Shown: positions 31,387 through 43,393 of the stretch, in pieces
Layout: every line of letters begins with the position of its first letter
Numbering within the stretch: position 1 is the first letter of the stretch
Source of the DNA: Salminus brasiliensis
Taxonomy: Eukaryota; Chordata; Actinopteri; Characiformes; Bryconidae
DNA length: 64,000 nt
Reading direction: 5' to 3'
NCBI RefSeq assembly: GCF_030463535.1
Contig: NC_132894.1
Span: 10,961,933 to 11,025,932, forward strand
The notes under the pieces: model-generated
The model's database searches: none
What the model was told of the DNA's origin: nothing
The model's input: only the letters and a program-made list of their open reading frames with translations
Made by a program: the position numbers and the translations under genes

Positions 31387-31490
31387 TGTCAGCCATGTAA
31401 AATAGCACTTTTAAAAGGTTTCTACAGCAGTTATAGCTGAGCCAAAGCCTTCTACAACTGCGGAAGTGAGCTGGAGATGGGAGATGTCCT
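31387..31490 (+). pseudogene. Decayed copy of vitellogenin exon 25 downstream of the gene
   Basis: Matches exon 25 (from about 29399) over roughly 100 bases, including GGTTTCTACAGCAG and the identical 18-mer ATAGCTGAGCCAAAGCCT. It carries an insertion after the GCAC/GCCC position that shifts the frame to an immediate TGA, and many substitutions toward the 3' end. No splice sites are kept. Same strand as the gene, about 530 bases past its stop. Confidence 0.85.
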
Positions 31491-31550
31491 CTTGTTTATT
31501 CTTTTACATGAACACAAATAAAAATTTGCAGGCATTATTTATATGCTTTA

Positions 31551-32018
31551 CCCTGATCAGCCATATCATTAGTACAGCTGACACTGACAGGTGACATGAA
31601 AAACCTTGATTATCTTCATCTACACTGGTATCTGTCAATGGGTGGATATATTAAGCAGCAATCAAATAGTCAGTTCTTGAAGGCGATGTGTTAAAAGCAG
31701 GAGAAATGGGCAAGCATTAGAATCTTAGTCACTTTGACCAAAGGGCCAAATAGTGAGGCAAGACGACTAAAGGGTCAGAGCATCTCCAAAACATCAGGCA
31801 GGTCCTGTGGGGTTTTTTTTCCTGGTATGCAGTCAGGCAACAGGGTCATGGACACCGAAGACTCATTGATGCGATCCGTAAAAGCCCCTTCTCACAACTC
31901 ACAGGACTCCTCAAAAGTTGGTGTCAGATTCCACAAGGTGGTCTTGTGGAGTCTGTGCTACAGTGCAATGCAATATTAAGCAGGTCATGCTAATGGCTAT
32001 GGCTGATCGGTGTATATG
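31551..32018. mobile_element. Inverted-repeat DNA transposon, family C relative
   Basis: The ends CTGATCAGCCATATCATTAG and GCTAATGGCTATGGCTGATC are inverted repeats. No transposase frame is present. It separates the exon-25 fossil from ifi30. Confidence 0.7.
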
Positions 32019-32344
32019 ACTGCACAATGCTGTCACTGGAATATGAAAAGGCTCATAGCAGCTACAGGCTTCAGCATGGGTTACGTTGCTGCTTGCAAGC
32101 TTTTCCACTAGATGGCGACAGATTTTAAAGTGGGCTTGTCCAATAAAAGACCGGTGTGTGGGGTTTGAAGGTCCTAACAGGTAAAAAATAAATATAGTGG
32201 AAAAGTGGATTTTGGGGAAACCTAAACTTTATCTGTGAGAAACCAACACTTTACATATCCCATATGTCATTTACTAGTAGACTTGCTTATATGATTTCTG
32301 ACACATATAAACACAATGAAATCCAAATCTCAAACTATATAAGT

Positions 32345-32700
32345 CTATTTGATTGGGGGGGGGGGGGTTAGGGGATGCTTACACAGATGCTTGTCTAGTC
32401 CCTGTAAAGAGGTTTTGGCAATAGAAACAGAATCTCTGGAGCAGATACATGAACCCATTGCCACTATACCCACTATATAAGTGGAACTGTGTTCTCTGAA
32501 ATGATGATGGTGCTCCTTCCCGTACCTTTAAGATGATTTGGGGAGTTGGTGATGAGGGTAGGGTGGTGATCATCCAAAATCCTGACCTCATTAATGCTCT
32601 TATGTTCCTGCATGCAGTCAAATCCTCATAGCAATGCTTTACAATCTCGTAGCCAGCCTTCCCTAGACAGTAGAGACAGTTATTCCAACGGCAGCAAGAT
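32345..32700 (+). mobile_element. Family A transposon remnant
   Basis: After a G-run (32346-32357) the sequence shares CAATAGAAACAGAATCTCTG, GGAACTGTGTTCTCTGAAAT and GACCTCATTAATGCTCTTAT with the family A copies at 33801 and 38380. Ends are degraded. Confidence 0.6.
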
Positions 32701-33173
32701 CCCCCTTGACACCCTTGATTTGTTTTAGGCCTACTACTTACCTTAGGTCACTAAAGATAAGTACTGTACGTGGCCTGTGCTGAGAACTAGCCCAGCTCAG
32801 CTAGTTAGCTAGCCGGCTACATATCTACAGTCTACAAAAACAGTAGCTCCAATGCCAGCACTAGCTAGTTGGTGGAATCTAAGCTTGAATGATTGTTAGC
32901 TAGCCTTTTAACTCCAGGGCAAAACTGAAGAAGCCAACTTCAGACACCAAACATGTTTTGACTGATTGACCACATTTGGATTGAAGGGTTTGATTTTCCT
33001 CCAAACAGATTCCTTTAACACACAGTTCTTACTGACTTGATGTGGATGTTGAATGCTGAGGCAACTCTAGGTCAGAAGAGAAGCCCATGAGAAGGAGGAG
33101 TCTGAAAGCAGCAGATGCTCTGAAGTCTTTTTCAGCTCTGGTTGGGATGACACAGATTTGAGAGCATTTCTAA
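32701..33173. other. Spacer upstream of ifi30
   Basis: No gene seen. GTTAGCTAGCC-type palindromic phrases occur at 32800-32900. The ifi30 promoter must lie in the last few hundred bases. I see no TATA box at a convincing distance. Confidence 0.4.
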
Positions 33174-33191
33174 ATGTACATAGACACCAGC

Positions 33192-36100
33192 ATGAACTCT
33201 TTCTGGAGCTCTGTGTTGTTTCTCTTTTTCGTTATTTATGAGAAATGTGAGGCAAAGTCCCATCCCAAGCCTTCATGTGGTTATCCCCCATCACAGTGGT
33301 GCAGGACTCTGGAAATTGCAGTGGAGTGTGGGGTGAGTTTTAAGCTGCTAGATATTTGTCTGTGTTCAGACAGCCAGTTTCTACTATATTAATAATTATG
33401 CATACAGAGTGCTTTACAGATTACAAAAGAAAATTGACTAAATTAAAACTTTAAAAGCTGCTATCCTTGGATACAGTGTGACTGTAAACTGCTCTTCACT
33501 GTCAGTGTGTACCTCCATACTTTGGCATTAGAACATTTGTGATGTTTTATTTATATTTATCTGTTTGTTTGTTTATTTATTGGTTGATTTTAGAAGACAT
33601 ACTCTGAAGTAGAGAACTTAAGCATCATGTACAGTACGACTACCCCGGCCAGCTCTGAACTCCTTTTCAAAGACTCCTTTGTGCTGGCAAATGAGTGTCA
33701 TGCCTTTAAAACTGAAAACAAACCGCTCCTAATTTGACAGAGGCATGTGGTATCTGAGTGTGCTCGAAAGGGGTAAGTCTCGTGGGTCAGAGCATACGCT
33801 ACATGTCCAAATGTTTGTGGACACCCGTTCTAATGAATGCATTCAGCTACTTTAAGTTGCACCTATTGCTGACACAAGTGCAAGTACACGCACAGCTTAT
33901 CTAGTGTCTGTAGAGAAGAACTGCCAATAGAATAGAATAGGACTCTCTGGAGCAGATACACATGGACCTATGAAGGCCAAGCATGGGCTAGAGGGGTATA
34001 AAGCCCCCAAGCACTGAGCTGTGGAGCAGTGGAACTGAGTTCTCTGAAATGATGGATGAGTTGGGGATGAGGTGAGGACAGTAGAGTTCCCCTAGACAAA
34101 AATGTTTTATTACTCTTCATTTTGGAAGAAACAATGGACAAGCAGGTGTCCCAATACTTTTTGTCCATGTAGGGAGGAATAAATATTAGAAAAAATGGCA
34201 GACACTGATCCAAGTGCAGTGTAGAGAACTGGAAGTGACCTATGTTGCTATAGCAACACATAATAACTACCTGTTAGTACAAAACTATTAAAATTAGTCT
34301 ATAGTATATAGTATTCGTGTGAAGTAGGCAGTTAAGACTTTTTAACAATGTTTACATACTATTGCAAACTCATCCATTAAAATGTTCTTCAGTTTTAGCA
34401 ACCAGAAATGGTTCTTCATCTCAAAGAACATGAGAACGGTGTGTTTCCAGTGTATCACTACAATGCTGCAATTCTATTGCTTATTTTGTTTGTAGGTTCA
34501 GAAACAGTGTATGGAGCTGAATGCCACCAGGCCAGACCCCTCCGTACCTCCTGTTGAAGTAACTGTGTACTACGAAAGCCTCTGTCCAGGTTGTAGGTCC
34601 TTCCTGACTGAACAGCTCTTTCCTACCTGGACAATGCTCAAAGATATAATGACGGTACATCTCGTGCCATACGGCAACGCTGAGGTATTAAATCAATGTT
34701 ACTGTTAAATCACTCGATCATATTTGATGCATTTAGCATTGCACATGCACTAACTGTTCAATGCTTGTTGCATCCTTCAGGAACTTCCTGAGCAGAATTC
34801 CTTCTTATGCCAGCACGGTGAGCCAGAGTGCAAAGCTAACATGTTTGAGGTAATGTGTCATGGTTTGTATCATAGTTTTCTTTGAATAACAACTGAATGC
34901 CAATTACTTTAACATACTTGTAAATATCTTATCTTGGCAGGCCTGCATCTTGAATGTGACTGGCCACGCAGCATTCCCAATTATCTACTGTATGGCGTCC
35001 TCATCGGATGTGATAAATGCCGCTTTACCTGTGTGTATCCTCTAAAAAATATTCATTCACAAGTTTTGAAAATAGTTCAACAACCTTAATGGCTCCCTTT
35101 TCTCTAGTGCTTGCAGCTCAATGCACCATCTGTGGAATGGGAGGCCATAAAGTCCTGTGTAACAGGAGGTCTGGGCCACAGTCTGATGCATGAGAATGGT
35201 GTGAAGACCCGGTCTCTAAAGCCAACCCACAGACATGTGCCTTGGGTCACTTTTAATGGGGTAAGAAATGTAGGAGTGGTACTGCGAGTGATAGAGCACC
35301 ATCTAACATCAGACCTCGCTGATGTCACTAATGCTGTTGTGGCCAAATGCAATGAAATCCTCACAGTGATGCTCTAGAAAGTAAAGCAGGACCAGTTCTT
35401 CTATAACCTTCAATTTAAAAGAAACATTAAAATCCACAACAGCAATGTACAACAGCATCATATATGGTATCTTATGGTATGGGATCTGGTATGTATGGTA
35501 TCTGGTACATATGGTATTTGGTATATATGGTATATATGGCATAAATGGTATCTGGTATATATGGTATCTGGTATAGCTAGTATGTATGATACCTGGTATA
35601 TATGAAATCTGGTATATTGGTATATACTGTATCTGGTATATATGGTATCTGGTACATATGGTATCTGGTATATATGGTATCTGGTATATGTGGTATCTGG
35701 TATATGTAGTACATATGGTATCTGGTATATATGGTATCTGGTATATGTAGTTCATATGGTACCTGGTATATATGATATCTGGTATATACGCTATCTGGTA
35801 TATCTGGTATATATGGTACCTGGTATATATGATATCTGGTATATCTAGTACATATGATACCTGGTATATATGATATCTGGTATATACGGTATCTGTTATA
35901 TATGGTATCTGGTATACATGGTATCTGGTATATACGGTATCTGGTATATATAGTATCTGGTATATATGGTATCTGTTATATATGGTATCTGGTGTATCTG
36001 ATATATATGGTATCTGGTGTATCTGGTATATACGGTATCTGTTATATATGGTATCTGGTGTATCTGGTATATATGGTATCTGGTGTATCTGGTATATATG

Positions 36101-36536
36101 GTATCTGGTGTATCTGGTATATACGGTATCTGTTATATATGGTATCTTGTGTATCTGGTATATATGGTATCTGGTGTATCTGGTATATACGGTATCTGTT
36201 ATATATGGTATCTGGTGTATCTGGTATATATGGTATCTGGTGTATCTGGTATATATGGTATCTGGCTATGGCGTCTTGTAACAGTCTTGTATATGAAACA
36301 TTTTCAGGTGTATGCAGATGACTGGGAGGACAAGGCAATGTCTACTCTCTTCAACCTTGTCTGCAAGTTGTATGAAGTAAGCTCCTATTTTTTGTGGAAT
36401 GTTTTAGAAGTAAGAACCTCAATTAGTAGGTAAATGAAAATTGACTTACTGCTGATCAGATTTTCTTCTCCTAAAGGGAATTAAGCCCCCTGTCTGCACC
36501 GGCGCACTGAAGAAGTTAAACCGAAGCTTTTGTTAA
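33192..36536 (+). CDS. ifi30: Gamma-interferon-inducible lysosomal thiol reductase (GILT)
   Basis: GILT reduces protein disulfides in lysosomes and late endosomes and helps antigen processing for MHC class II. Exons: 33192-33332, 34496-34684, 34781-34849, 34941-35030, 35108-35260, 36308-36376, 36477-36536, all ending in phase 0; 256 residues. An in-frame ATG at 33174 would add six residues; I prefer 33192 because [21 protein letters not shown] is a clean signal peptide. The thioredoxin-like active site is CPGC (human CGGC) in [12 protein letters not shown]. The family signature [16 protein letters not shown] spans the exon 3/4 junction. PWVTFNG before exon 6 is also conserved. Intron 5 (35261-36307) contains a transposon piece and a large minisatellite. 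It is a head-to-tail neighbour of mpv17l2, as in human. AATAAA at 36677. Confidence 0.95.
33801..34172 (+). mobile_element. Family A non-autonomous transposon, most complete copy
   Basis: Starts ATGTCCAAATGTTTGTGGAC and ends GTGTCCCAATACTTTTTGTC-CATG, inverted ends of about 25 bases with mismatches, length about 372. Contains TATAAAGCCCCC. Sits in ifi30 intron 1. Confidence 0.75.
35271..35395 (+). mobile_element. Family A 3' part abutting the ifi30 exon 5 donor
   Basis: From about ten bases after the GTAAGA donor the sequence matches the family A 3' half (ACCTCGCTGATGTCACTAAT, AATGCAATGAAATCCTCACA). Exon 5 reads through into it for 38 codons before a stop at 35375-35377. Confidence 0.65.
35455..36275. 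repeat. Large GGTATCTGGTATATAT minisatellite in ifi30 intron 5
   Basis: About 820 bases of a roughly 16-base unit, GGTATCTGGTATATAT with variants (GTATATAC, GTGTATCT, TGTTATAT). The 3' half shows a higher-order pattern in which blocks of several variants repeat. The unit lacks stop codons in several frames on both strands, so long frames rich in Tyr/Ile/Trp/Val appear; these are not genes. Confidence 0.95.
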
Positions 36537-36676
36537 ACCTGTTAGACACAGCTGTATGTACTGATGTACACTGATCCATGTATGCTGTGTAACTCTCCAT
36601 CCATAAGAAGAAGTTAACCTACAACCTTTTTTTGTTGTTGTTGTTGTTCTGGTTGCATTGAATTCTTATATATATA

Positions 36677-36682
36677 AATAAA
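36677..36682 (+). terminator. ifi30: PolyA signal of ifi30
   Basis: AATAAA 141 bases after the stop codon, in an AT-rich stretch. Confidence 0.65.
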
Positions 36683-37506
36683 ATAACTATGTGTTATCAT
36701 GTGTCATTCAGATTATATACAATATTTAAATGCATATTTCAGATTATATACAGTATATTGGCTGTTCATATGCGTCATTAATTTTATATTTAGTATATTG
36801 GCTCCTCCCCTGCGTCATTTAACAAGATTATATACTAGCTATTTATATATTAGCTGATATTATGTGTACTTCAGATTTTATATAGTGTATTAACGTTAAA
36901 CATATGCGCTCATACAAATTCATAAAAAAGTTGTAATATTTGAAAATATGTTAAATAACATTTTAGAATTATAATATTATATATTATAAATAGGCTTCTT
37001 ATTTAAAAAAATAATGTTTGCTGTGGTGTTAATATCATTGCGTGTAATATTATTAACTAATAAATCAAGCCAGGATTTACCACAGGCCTTTACAAAACTC
37101 TACATACTAGCTATATCAAGAGCTTTGCTTTTACTGGGAGCTGATATTTAGTATGAAATTCTCATTGTTTGTATGACAATCCGTCATATATAAATAAAGT
37201 GTTATACATAAACCACTCGCACTCCCTTAACTTTGGTTTGCATGAGATATCTGGCTGCTGGAAACCGCCCAATAAACTTTTATTTTGACACTGAAAGCTG
37301 AGGATCAGCGAAGGTTTCTGTTTCCGCTGGATTACATGACCATGGCTTCGCTATAGGCTGCTGGTCAGAAGATGTCTCAGAGGTGACACGCACGTGCGGT
37401 GTGAAACTAACACTAACACTACTGTAAGGGTAAGACTATATGCAGGCAGCTGGAGTTTCATGATTACAGTATTTTCACCGCGTTTCAGCTCCGTCACTAG
37501 CCGGCC
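36683..37506. other. ifi30-mpv17l2 intergenic region and mpv17l2 promoter
   Basis: The AT-rich part contains an imperfect repeat around CAGATTATATAC and TTGGCT (36708-36800). The last 250 bases are less AT-rich with ACGTGCGGTGTG and no TATA box, typical of a housekeeping promoter. Confidence 0.5.
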
Positions 37507-40500
37507 ATGATACCTCGAAGCAAGGACTTGCTGGTGCGGGTCTCTTTCTACTGGAAACCCCTGTTTTCGGGCAAATATCTGATAGTGACGAACATCATCA
37601 GCAGTGGTGGCATGCTGGCCTTAGGGGACTGCATTCAGCAGAGCAGAGAAAAACGCCACACGCCGGAGAAAAGCTGGGAATGGCAGCGAACAGGTATGAT
37701 CTAATGACACATGATTCCATCAGCAGTGGCTGCGTCTAAAACTACTTAGCTAGCTACCAACTTACACATACATGGACTAGTAAGGATGTGTACACTTTAT
37801 GACAGTGTGGTATTTAGCTAGTACAGTAAGTGGTTTGGTCACAAGCAGCATGAGTGGAAGATAGCTAGTGCTGCAACAGATTACTAAGTAACTTACAGAT
37901 TACAAAGTTCTTACAGGTCACAAAGTCCTCGAAGTACACTACTGTACCCACTGCTGAGTTTCCTAGAGAGCTGCAGTGGGCCGTCTCTGCACACCCTGTG
38001 TCTGTGTCAGCATTAAGAACTTCACTGGTTTCCTTGCTTGGTGTGAGCCACAGACAAGCAGTCCAGTGTCTGAACTACCAGAACAAAAGCAGCAGTAGTA
38101 GCAGCAGCAGTAGTAGTCATGACCATCTTTGCCCATGTGGTCAGTCTACAAACTTCAGTTGAGCTTAAAGGTGTCAGATTTGGAGCAAGGGCCCCAGATA
38201 AAGAACAGTTGAAAGTCCATTAGTGACATGACATGCTGAGTGCTTGTTCTCTCTTCTCCCTTCAGCTGTAAGAAGGTAGATTTCAGTATTTTAAAAAGCT
38301 CATCTTTCAAATTCAGTCAGAACTGAAACTGCAGGATAAACACATTTCACTCACGTTACATTTGAATGATCTAGGTTGACGTTTGTGGACAGTCCTTCTC
38401 CTTTTAATAATTGCATTCATCTGCTTTAAGTTGCTCCCAATGCTGACACAGATTGGCATCGTGCCTAAAGCCAGATGTGGGCTAGAGGAGTATAAAGCCC
38501 CCCAGAATTGAGCCTGGAGAATGATGGCTGGGGCTCTATCCAGTACTTTTGTAATGAGGTGGGGTGGTGATTGCCCAATGTCTTTACCTCACCTAGCTCT
38601 TGATGCTGAATGCAATCAAATCCTCACAGCAGTGATCCAAAATCTTGTAGAAACAATACTCTTCTTTATAGTACCCTAGGTTCCAGAAGATAATGAAAGA
38701 GCAGGTGTCCCAATACGTCCATATAGTATAGATGGTATCACAAGGAAAAATCATGATTTAATATTTTTATTAAATCATTATTTAATCATATTGATTGTCT
38801 TCTTTTACTGAAGTGTAAGTGACTGAAGATGACGAATTCCACAGCAGTGTGAAAGTATTTCATGCTGTTTAATTTGTTAAGAAAACAAGTATATTTGTCT
38901 GTATTAAAATATTTAAGCATTTTTTTCTTCAGTTATTTTGCTTAAATGCTTCAAAGATCCACATTCATTGTAGACTCCTTGGGAACGCCCTCTAGTGTCA
39001 GTTCTCCTTAGCAGATATTCTCTGGTAATGCAAGAAACTGACCACACTCAATGAGTTTCAACTCATATATAAATATTAAAATAAATAATTAAAGCTGATT
39101 CTTTAATAAGTTTAAATCCGTGCTCGATTTGGCGCAGACGGTACGTCATTCTGGCTGGTCGAGTCTGCACTCGTTACACAACTGTGAGGACTAAGAGGAA
39201 TTATGCACATCTGTATCTGAATCCTAACCATTTCATGTTCCATTTGCTGTGGGTCAGAACCCTGCTGCTTTGACTTTGCCTGAATTAAGTTGTTTGTTTA
39301 GCTTAGGGAAAACATGCTTAATATGCTGTAATTAATGAATCTGCACTGGAGATATGATATTAAGACACGCAAAGCAGAACTCCAGCCGTATTTCTAATAA
39401 TCTTCTGCTGTATATCCATAGGTCGCATGGCGGCAGTGGGATGCTCTATGGGACCTTTCCTTCACTACTGGTATGAGTGGCTGGACAAGGCTTTTTCTGG
39501 AAGAGTTGTAAAAACTGTTGGCAAGAAAGTCCTGATAGACCAGCTTGTTGCATCACCACTTCTGGGGGCGTGGTACTTCATAGGTACGACCTTTTGCATA
39601 ACACCGGTTGTAAACAAGCTTGATTTTTGAATCATACTAATGAGTCAAGCTTCTTTTTATTTGCACAGATCACAGTTAAAGAAAGTATCTGCTGTAGCAT
39701 TCCTACAGATCATAAACCTGAGTGTCTACTGTAATCGTTGCTAAGGGGTCCTTATGTGGCTTTGCTTTTTGTTTCAGGCATGGGCATCATGGAGGGCCAT
39801 GGCTTCATCAAAGGCTGCACTGAATTTAAAGAAAAGTTCTGGGAATTCTACAAGGTAAGAGGTGTGAAATAGGCTGCTGACCTCTCACACTGCACAAGAG
39901 TTGTTTTTGTGTGAGAGACTCACATTTGTAGAGTGTGTAAAACTGATGTGTCTCGTGGGGGAAGCAGAATAAAAGATGTAACACTTTTAACCTGAGGGTC
40001 CATCACTCAGCCCAGTATAGTGAGTATCAGTGAGTGAGGGACACTCTGAGCTCCACAGTTCGGGCCTATGTGGACAGGTATTCACAGACTCTCGCAGCTG
40101 GTTCTTGTAGTTCGACAGTGTTTTAAATGTGGTTGATTTCATAGTACATTTTATCTCGAGAGGCAGTGCACAGAAAATTCCAGAAACCCTGCAAGATGAT
40201 GCTTTATCAAGCCATGCTTGGAAAGGTTAATGTGGCATCCAGCTCTGTCATTATTGGCAGATCCAGCTGAAAACACTGATTGGTTTATCTACGATAATTG
40301 TCAAGGATTGTTGTTCATTTAAAGGGTCCATACATGACATTGTTTCTAGCATTTTAACCATCTTTTTTGTAAAGATATATATGGGTTGCTCCTGAGCTCC
40401 CCCTGCAGTTGTGGAGTATAATTTACTTTAAAACCATAAATACAAATCACAATTTGAGCGCTCCCTCATGGTCAACATGGCATGTGCGCATTTGTTGACA

Positions 40501-41676
40501 ACTTTGCGGATACAGAACCGTTAAAGAAGCATGTGGACTGAAGCTGTAGACTAATATTACAGGATTTTACACAAATTTGAGTAGGATTATGCACCCTTAT
40601 GCAGTTCTGGCAGGAGGTCTTGTGCTCCTCCACCAAAGTTACAGTAGCTGCTCTCTGGCCTGTAGTTGCTATGAAATATCATTTAGCCTCACGTCAGGTC
40701 ATTGTATAATTAAAATGATTTTGAAGTAGGGAAAACACAATATGCTTTTCTAAGCATATCAAGGATATTGTTAAGGCTTACAGAACACTGATCAACTGCT
40801 AGTTTCATTACCAAAAGTGTAATTAGGTGAAGTGCAGCAGATGTTGAATAAAATCACTGTACTCAGTAGGGAGAGTATCTGAATAGTAGTTATTAAGAAT
40901 CTGTTGCTACTGATGTATTTAGTCTGTGATTACATGTATCTGTAATAAACATTGTGTATTGTGAAAATGTCTAGATATTGTGATACAATATTTTTACCAT
41001 ATCGCCCAGCCCTAATTCGAAGCTGTTGTTTTAGCATACACTTGCTACATAATAGTACTTTAATAATGAAACATAACTTAACTTAATTATGGGCTTTTAT
41101 TTCTGTAGGCAGACTGGTGTGTCTGGCCTGCTGCACAGATGATCAATTTCTACTTCTTGCCGGCTAAGTTTCGAGTTTTGTATGTAAATACAATCACGCT
41201 AGGATGGGACACCTACCTCTCATATCTGAAACACAGAGTAAGTCTTTATAAACTCAAATCAGATTTGATTTTCATATCAGTGTTGTAATTAGATGTGATT
41301 GCATGATTGTTAGAGAGATGTATGTGTGTGTGTGAAGAACAGTTCACAATCTTCACTTGATGTAAAGGTTCTTCACACGCATCTATATACTTTGTTTACT
41401 TTATTTTATTATAGAATCAAAAGTGGTTTTGGCTATTGAATGTCTCAGAGAAATATTTAAGGCCCCTTTTGGTTTTAAGAGTTTGTGAAGGAGAGATTTG
41501 TAAACTATATGTGGTCGATATTTTTAATCTGTTTAAGCACAACTTTTAACACCATGTGTTTTTGATTAATCTTTTTGCAGAATGCTGAGCAAGTGGAGGA
41601 ATCTGGGCCAGATTCACAGGATCCGTCATCATCAGTGCCTCTACCCTCAGTGAAACCACTGGACGATAAACTGTAA
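37507..41676 (+). CDS. mpv17l2: Mpv17-like protein 2 (mitochondrial inner membrane)
   Basis: Mpv17/PMP22-family membrane protein. In mammals MPV17L2 is needed for mitoribosome assembly. Exons: 37507-37693, 39422-39583, 39778-39854, 41109-41237, 41581-41676; 216 residues (human 206). Family marks are [32 protein letters not shown], then [20 protein letters not shown] and RVLYVN, with four hydrophobic segments. The acidic/serine C-terminal tail ([14 protein letters not shown]) is divergent. The start is the first in-frame ATG, in context GCCATGA. It follows ifi30 with a 970-base gap, the same order and orientation as in human. AATAAA at 41760. Confidence 0.95.
38380..38733 (+). mobile_element. 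Family A transposon in mpv17l2 intron 1
   Basis: Starts GACGTTTGTGGACAGTCCTT and ends CAGGTGTCCCAATACGTCCA; contains GGGCTAGAGGAGTATAAAGC. Same family as 33801-34172. Confidence 0.7.
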
Positions 41677-41759
41677 TCACGCAGTAGCTCGTTATTTTAA
41701 GGTTCTTGGATCTGGCATTGTTACTTGAATATGGTAATTAGAAGACTATTAGTGAGATT

Positions 41760-41765
41760 AATAAA
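41760..41765 (+). terminator. mpv17l2: PolyA signal of mpv17l2
   Basis: AATAAA 84 bases after the stop. A second AATAAA follows at about 43561, so a longer 3' UTR is possible. Confidence 0.6.
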
Positions 41766-42821
41766 TAAAAAAACAGTCATGATGTGGCCACTAATTGGCT
41801 GAAAATAGTCCTGCTGAAGGAGTCAGGTCCTGTGCTGAACCTTTTAAAGTGCCATGTAAGGCATTTCCTCATAAGTTCATAACAAGCGAAGGTAAACCGC
41901 AGTCCAGTCCAGTCGACAGTCTGAACAGTGTTGTTTTCTGTTCGTGGCTGAGAATGCAAAGGTACTGCAATCGGTTACATTCCCAGTTTGGGCAGCTGTG
42001 ATGAACTGGCTGATCCTTGGTGATCGCAGGAATGAAAACACAGGAAAAGTCCTGTGTTGTGCTACGATGCAGAGAACTTCAAATACTGTGTACTGTATTT
42101 GAGTATATTCAGTTTGGAAAATTTGATCACAGATCTGTGCTTTAATATCAGATGCCAATCAATGATTAAATAAATTGATTGAGACTAATAAAGTGCAATG
42201 AATTTGGCTAGATATCATCGGTAGAGTTTACCACAACTGTACTGTAGTCTAATAATTTTGGAAGATTCGGGTGTATTAAAGAAATGAATCATTACACTCC
42301 AGATACATTAAGTATTTGAATTAACAAAGGTCCAATCGTGCGTGTAGAATATTGAGTGGAGGCTTGTATCCTATCCCGTATCTATGCCAGTTCTCCATCT
42401 GTTAAAGGCAGAGAGCCTGATGGACCTGTGTACATATAAAAACATTTCATCGAGACGTTGCTTAAAGAAGCAGTTTTGAGAAAAATCTAATTGACGGTTA
42501 TCATTTAGCCCAGGAGCAGTTGATCAGCCAAGACATGTTCGATATCTGAGGTTTACTTCTAGTTCAGATGGTAAGCTAATGTTGCTAACAAACACTGTCA
42601 CCAATCTCATCTTAAATACATGCCTAAAATGACCAGTTCAACCACCTTAAAATGCATCTGGTTCTTTATTTGTTTCACACAAATCTGTGATTTAGGATAC
42701 AGTATGACTTACCAGGCCATTTGTAATCATCAAAGCCACTTTTGTTTTAGCATGTGGAATTATCTAGTTTAAAAAACAGAATACAACAGTCCAGCATTGC
42801 CTGAATTATTATAATGTCATA

Positions 42822-42856
<35 letters not shown>

Positions 42857-43352
42857 TAAACTGTTTAAATAATGTCTGTCTATGCTGTTTGTTTTACCAA
42901 ATGTGCATTTTCCCACATGTTCATACAGCTTTTTTATAAACATTTTAAAAGCAAATGTGTTGTAATTGTATCCTGTATTTACTGAAATTAGAATGGTGAC
43001 AGTCCAGTGTCTGTTTGTAACATTAGCCTAAACAAATGAAGCACACGTCAGATATCAAGTATATCTTCACTGATCGATTGCATCTGGGCCACACTATTTT
43101 TTGCTGAACTCTTCTTTTAGTTGATATTAAAAAGTACTCTATGTTTAAAAAAAAAAAAAAAACTGAAGTAACAAAAGTTTGCTCAATCAAAATGTTTCCA
43201 CATAATAATTGTAACTTCTACGCTTCAATATACAATTAGATGTTATATATATTGTTGAAGTTTTGGGTGGTCCATTCAGTAGGGGTTGTTTGGACGCATT
43301 GTAGAGGACAATGCTAGATTGAAATTATGAGACGCAAGGTTTTTGTGTGACA

Positions 43353-43393
<41 letters not shown>

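Noticed and set aside
35309-36433. Several open frames of 68-155 codons on both strands
   Set aside because: All are generated by the stop-poor minisatellite or read through it; no splice or start evidence of their own.
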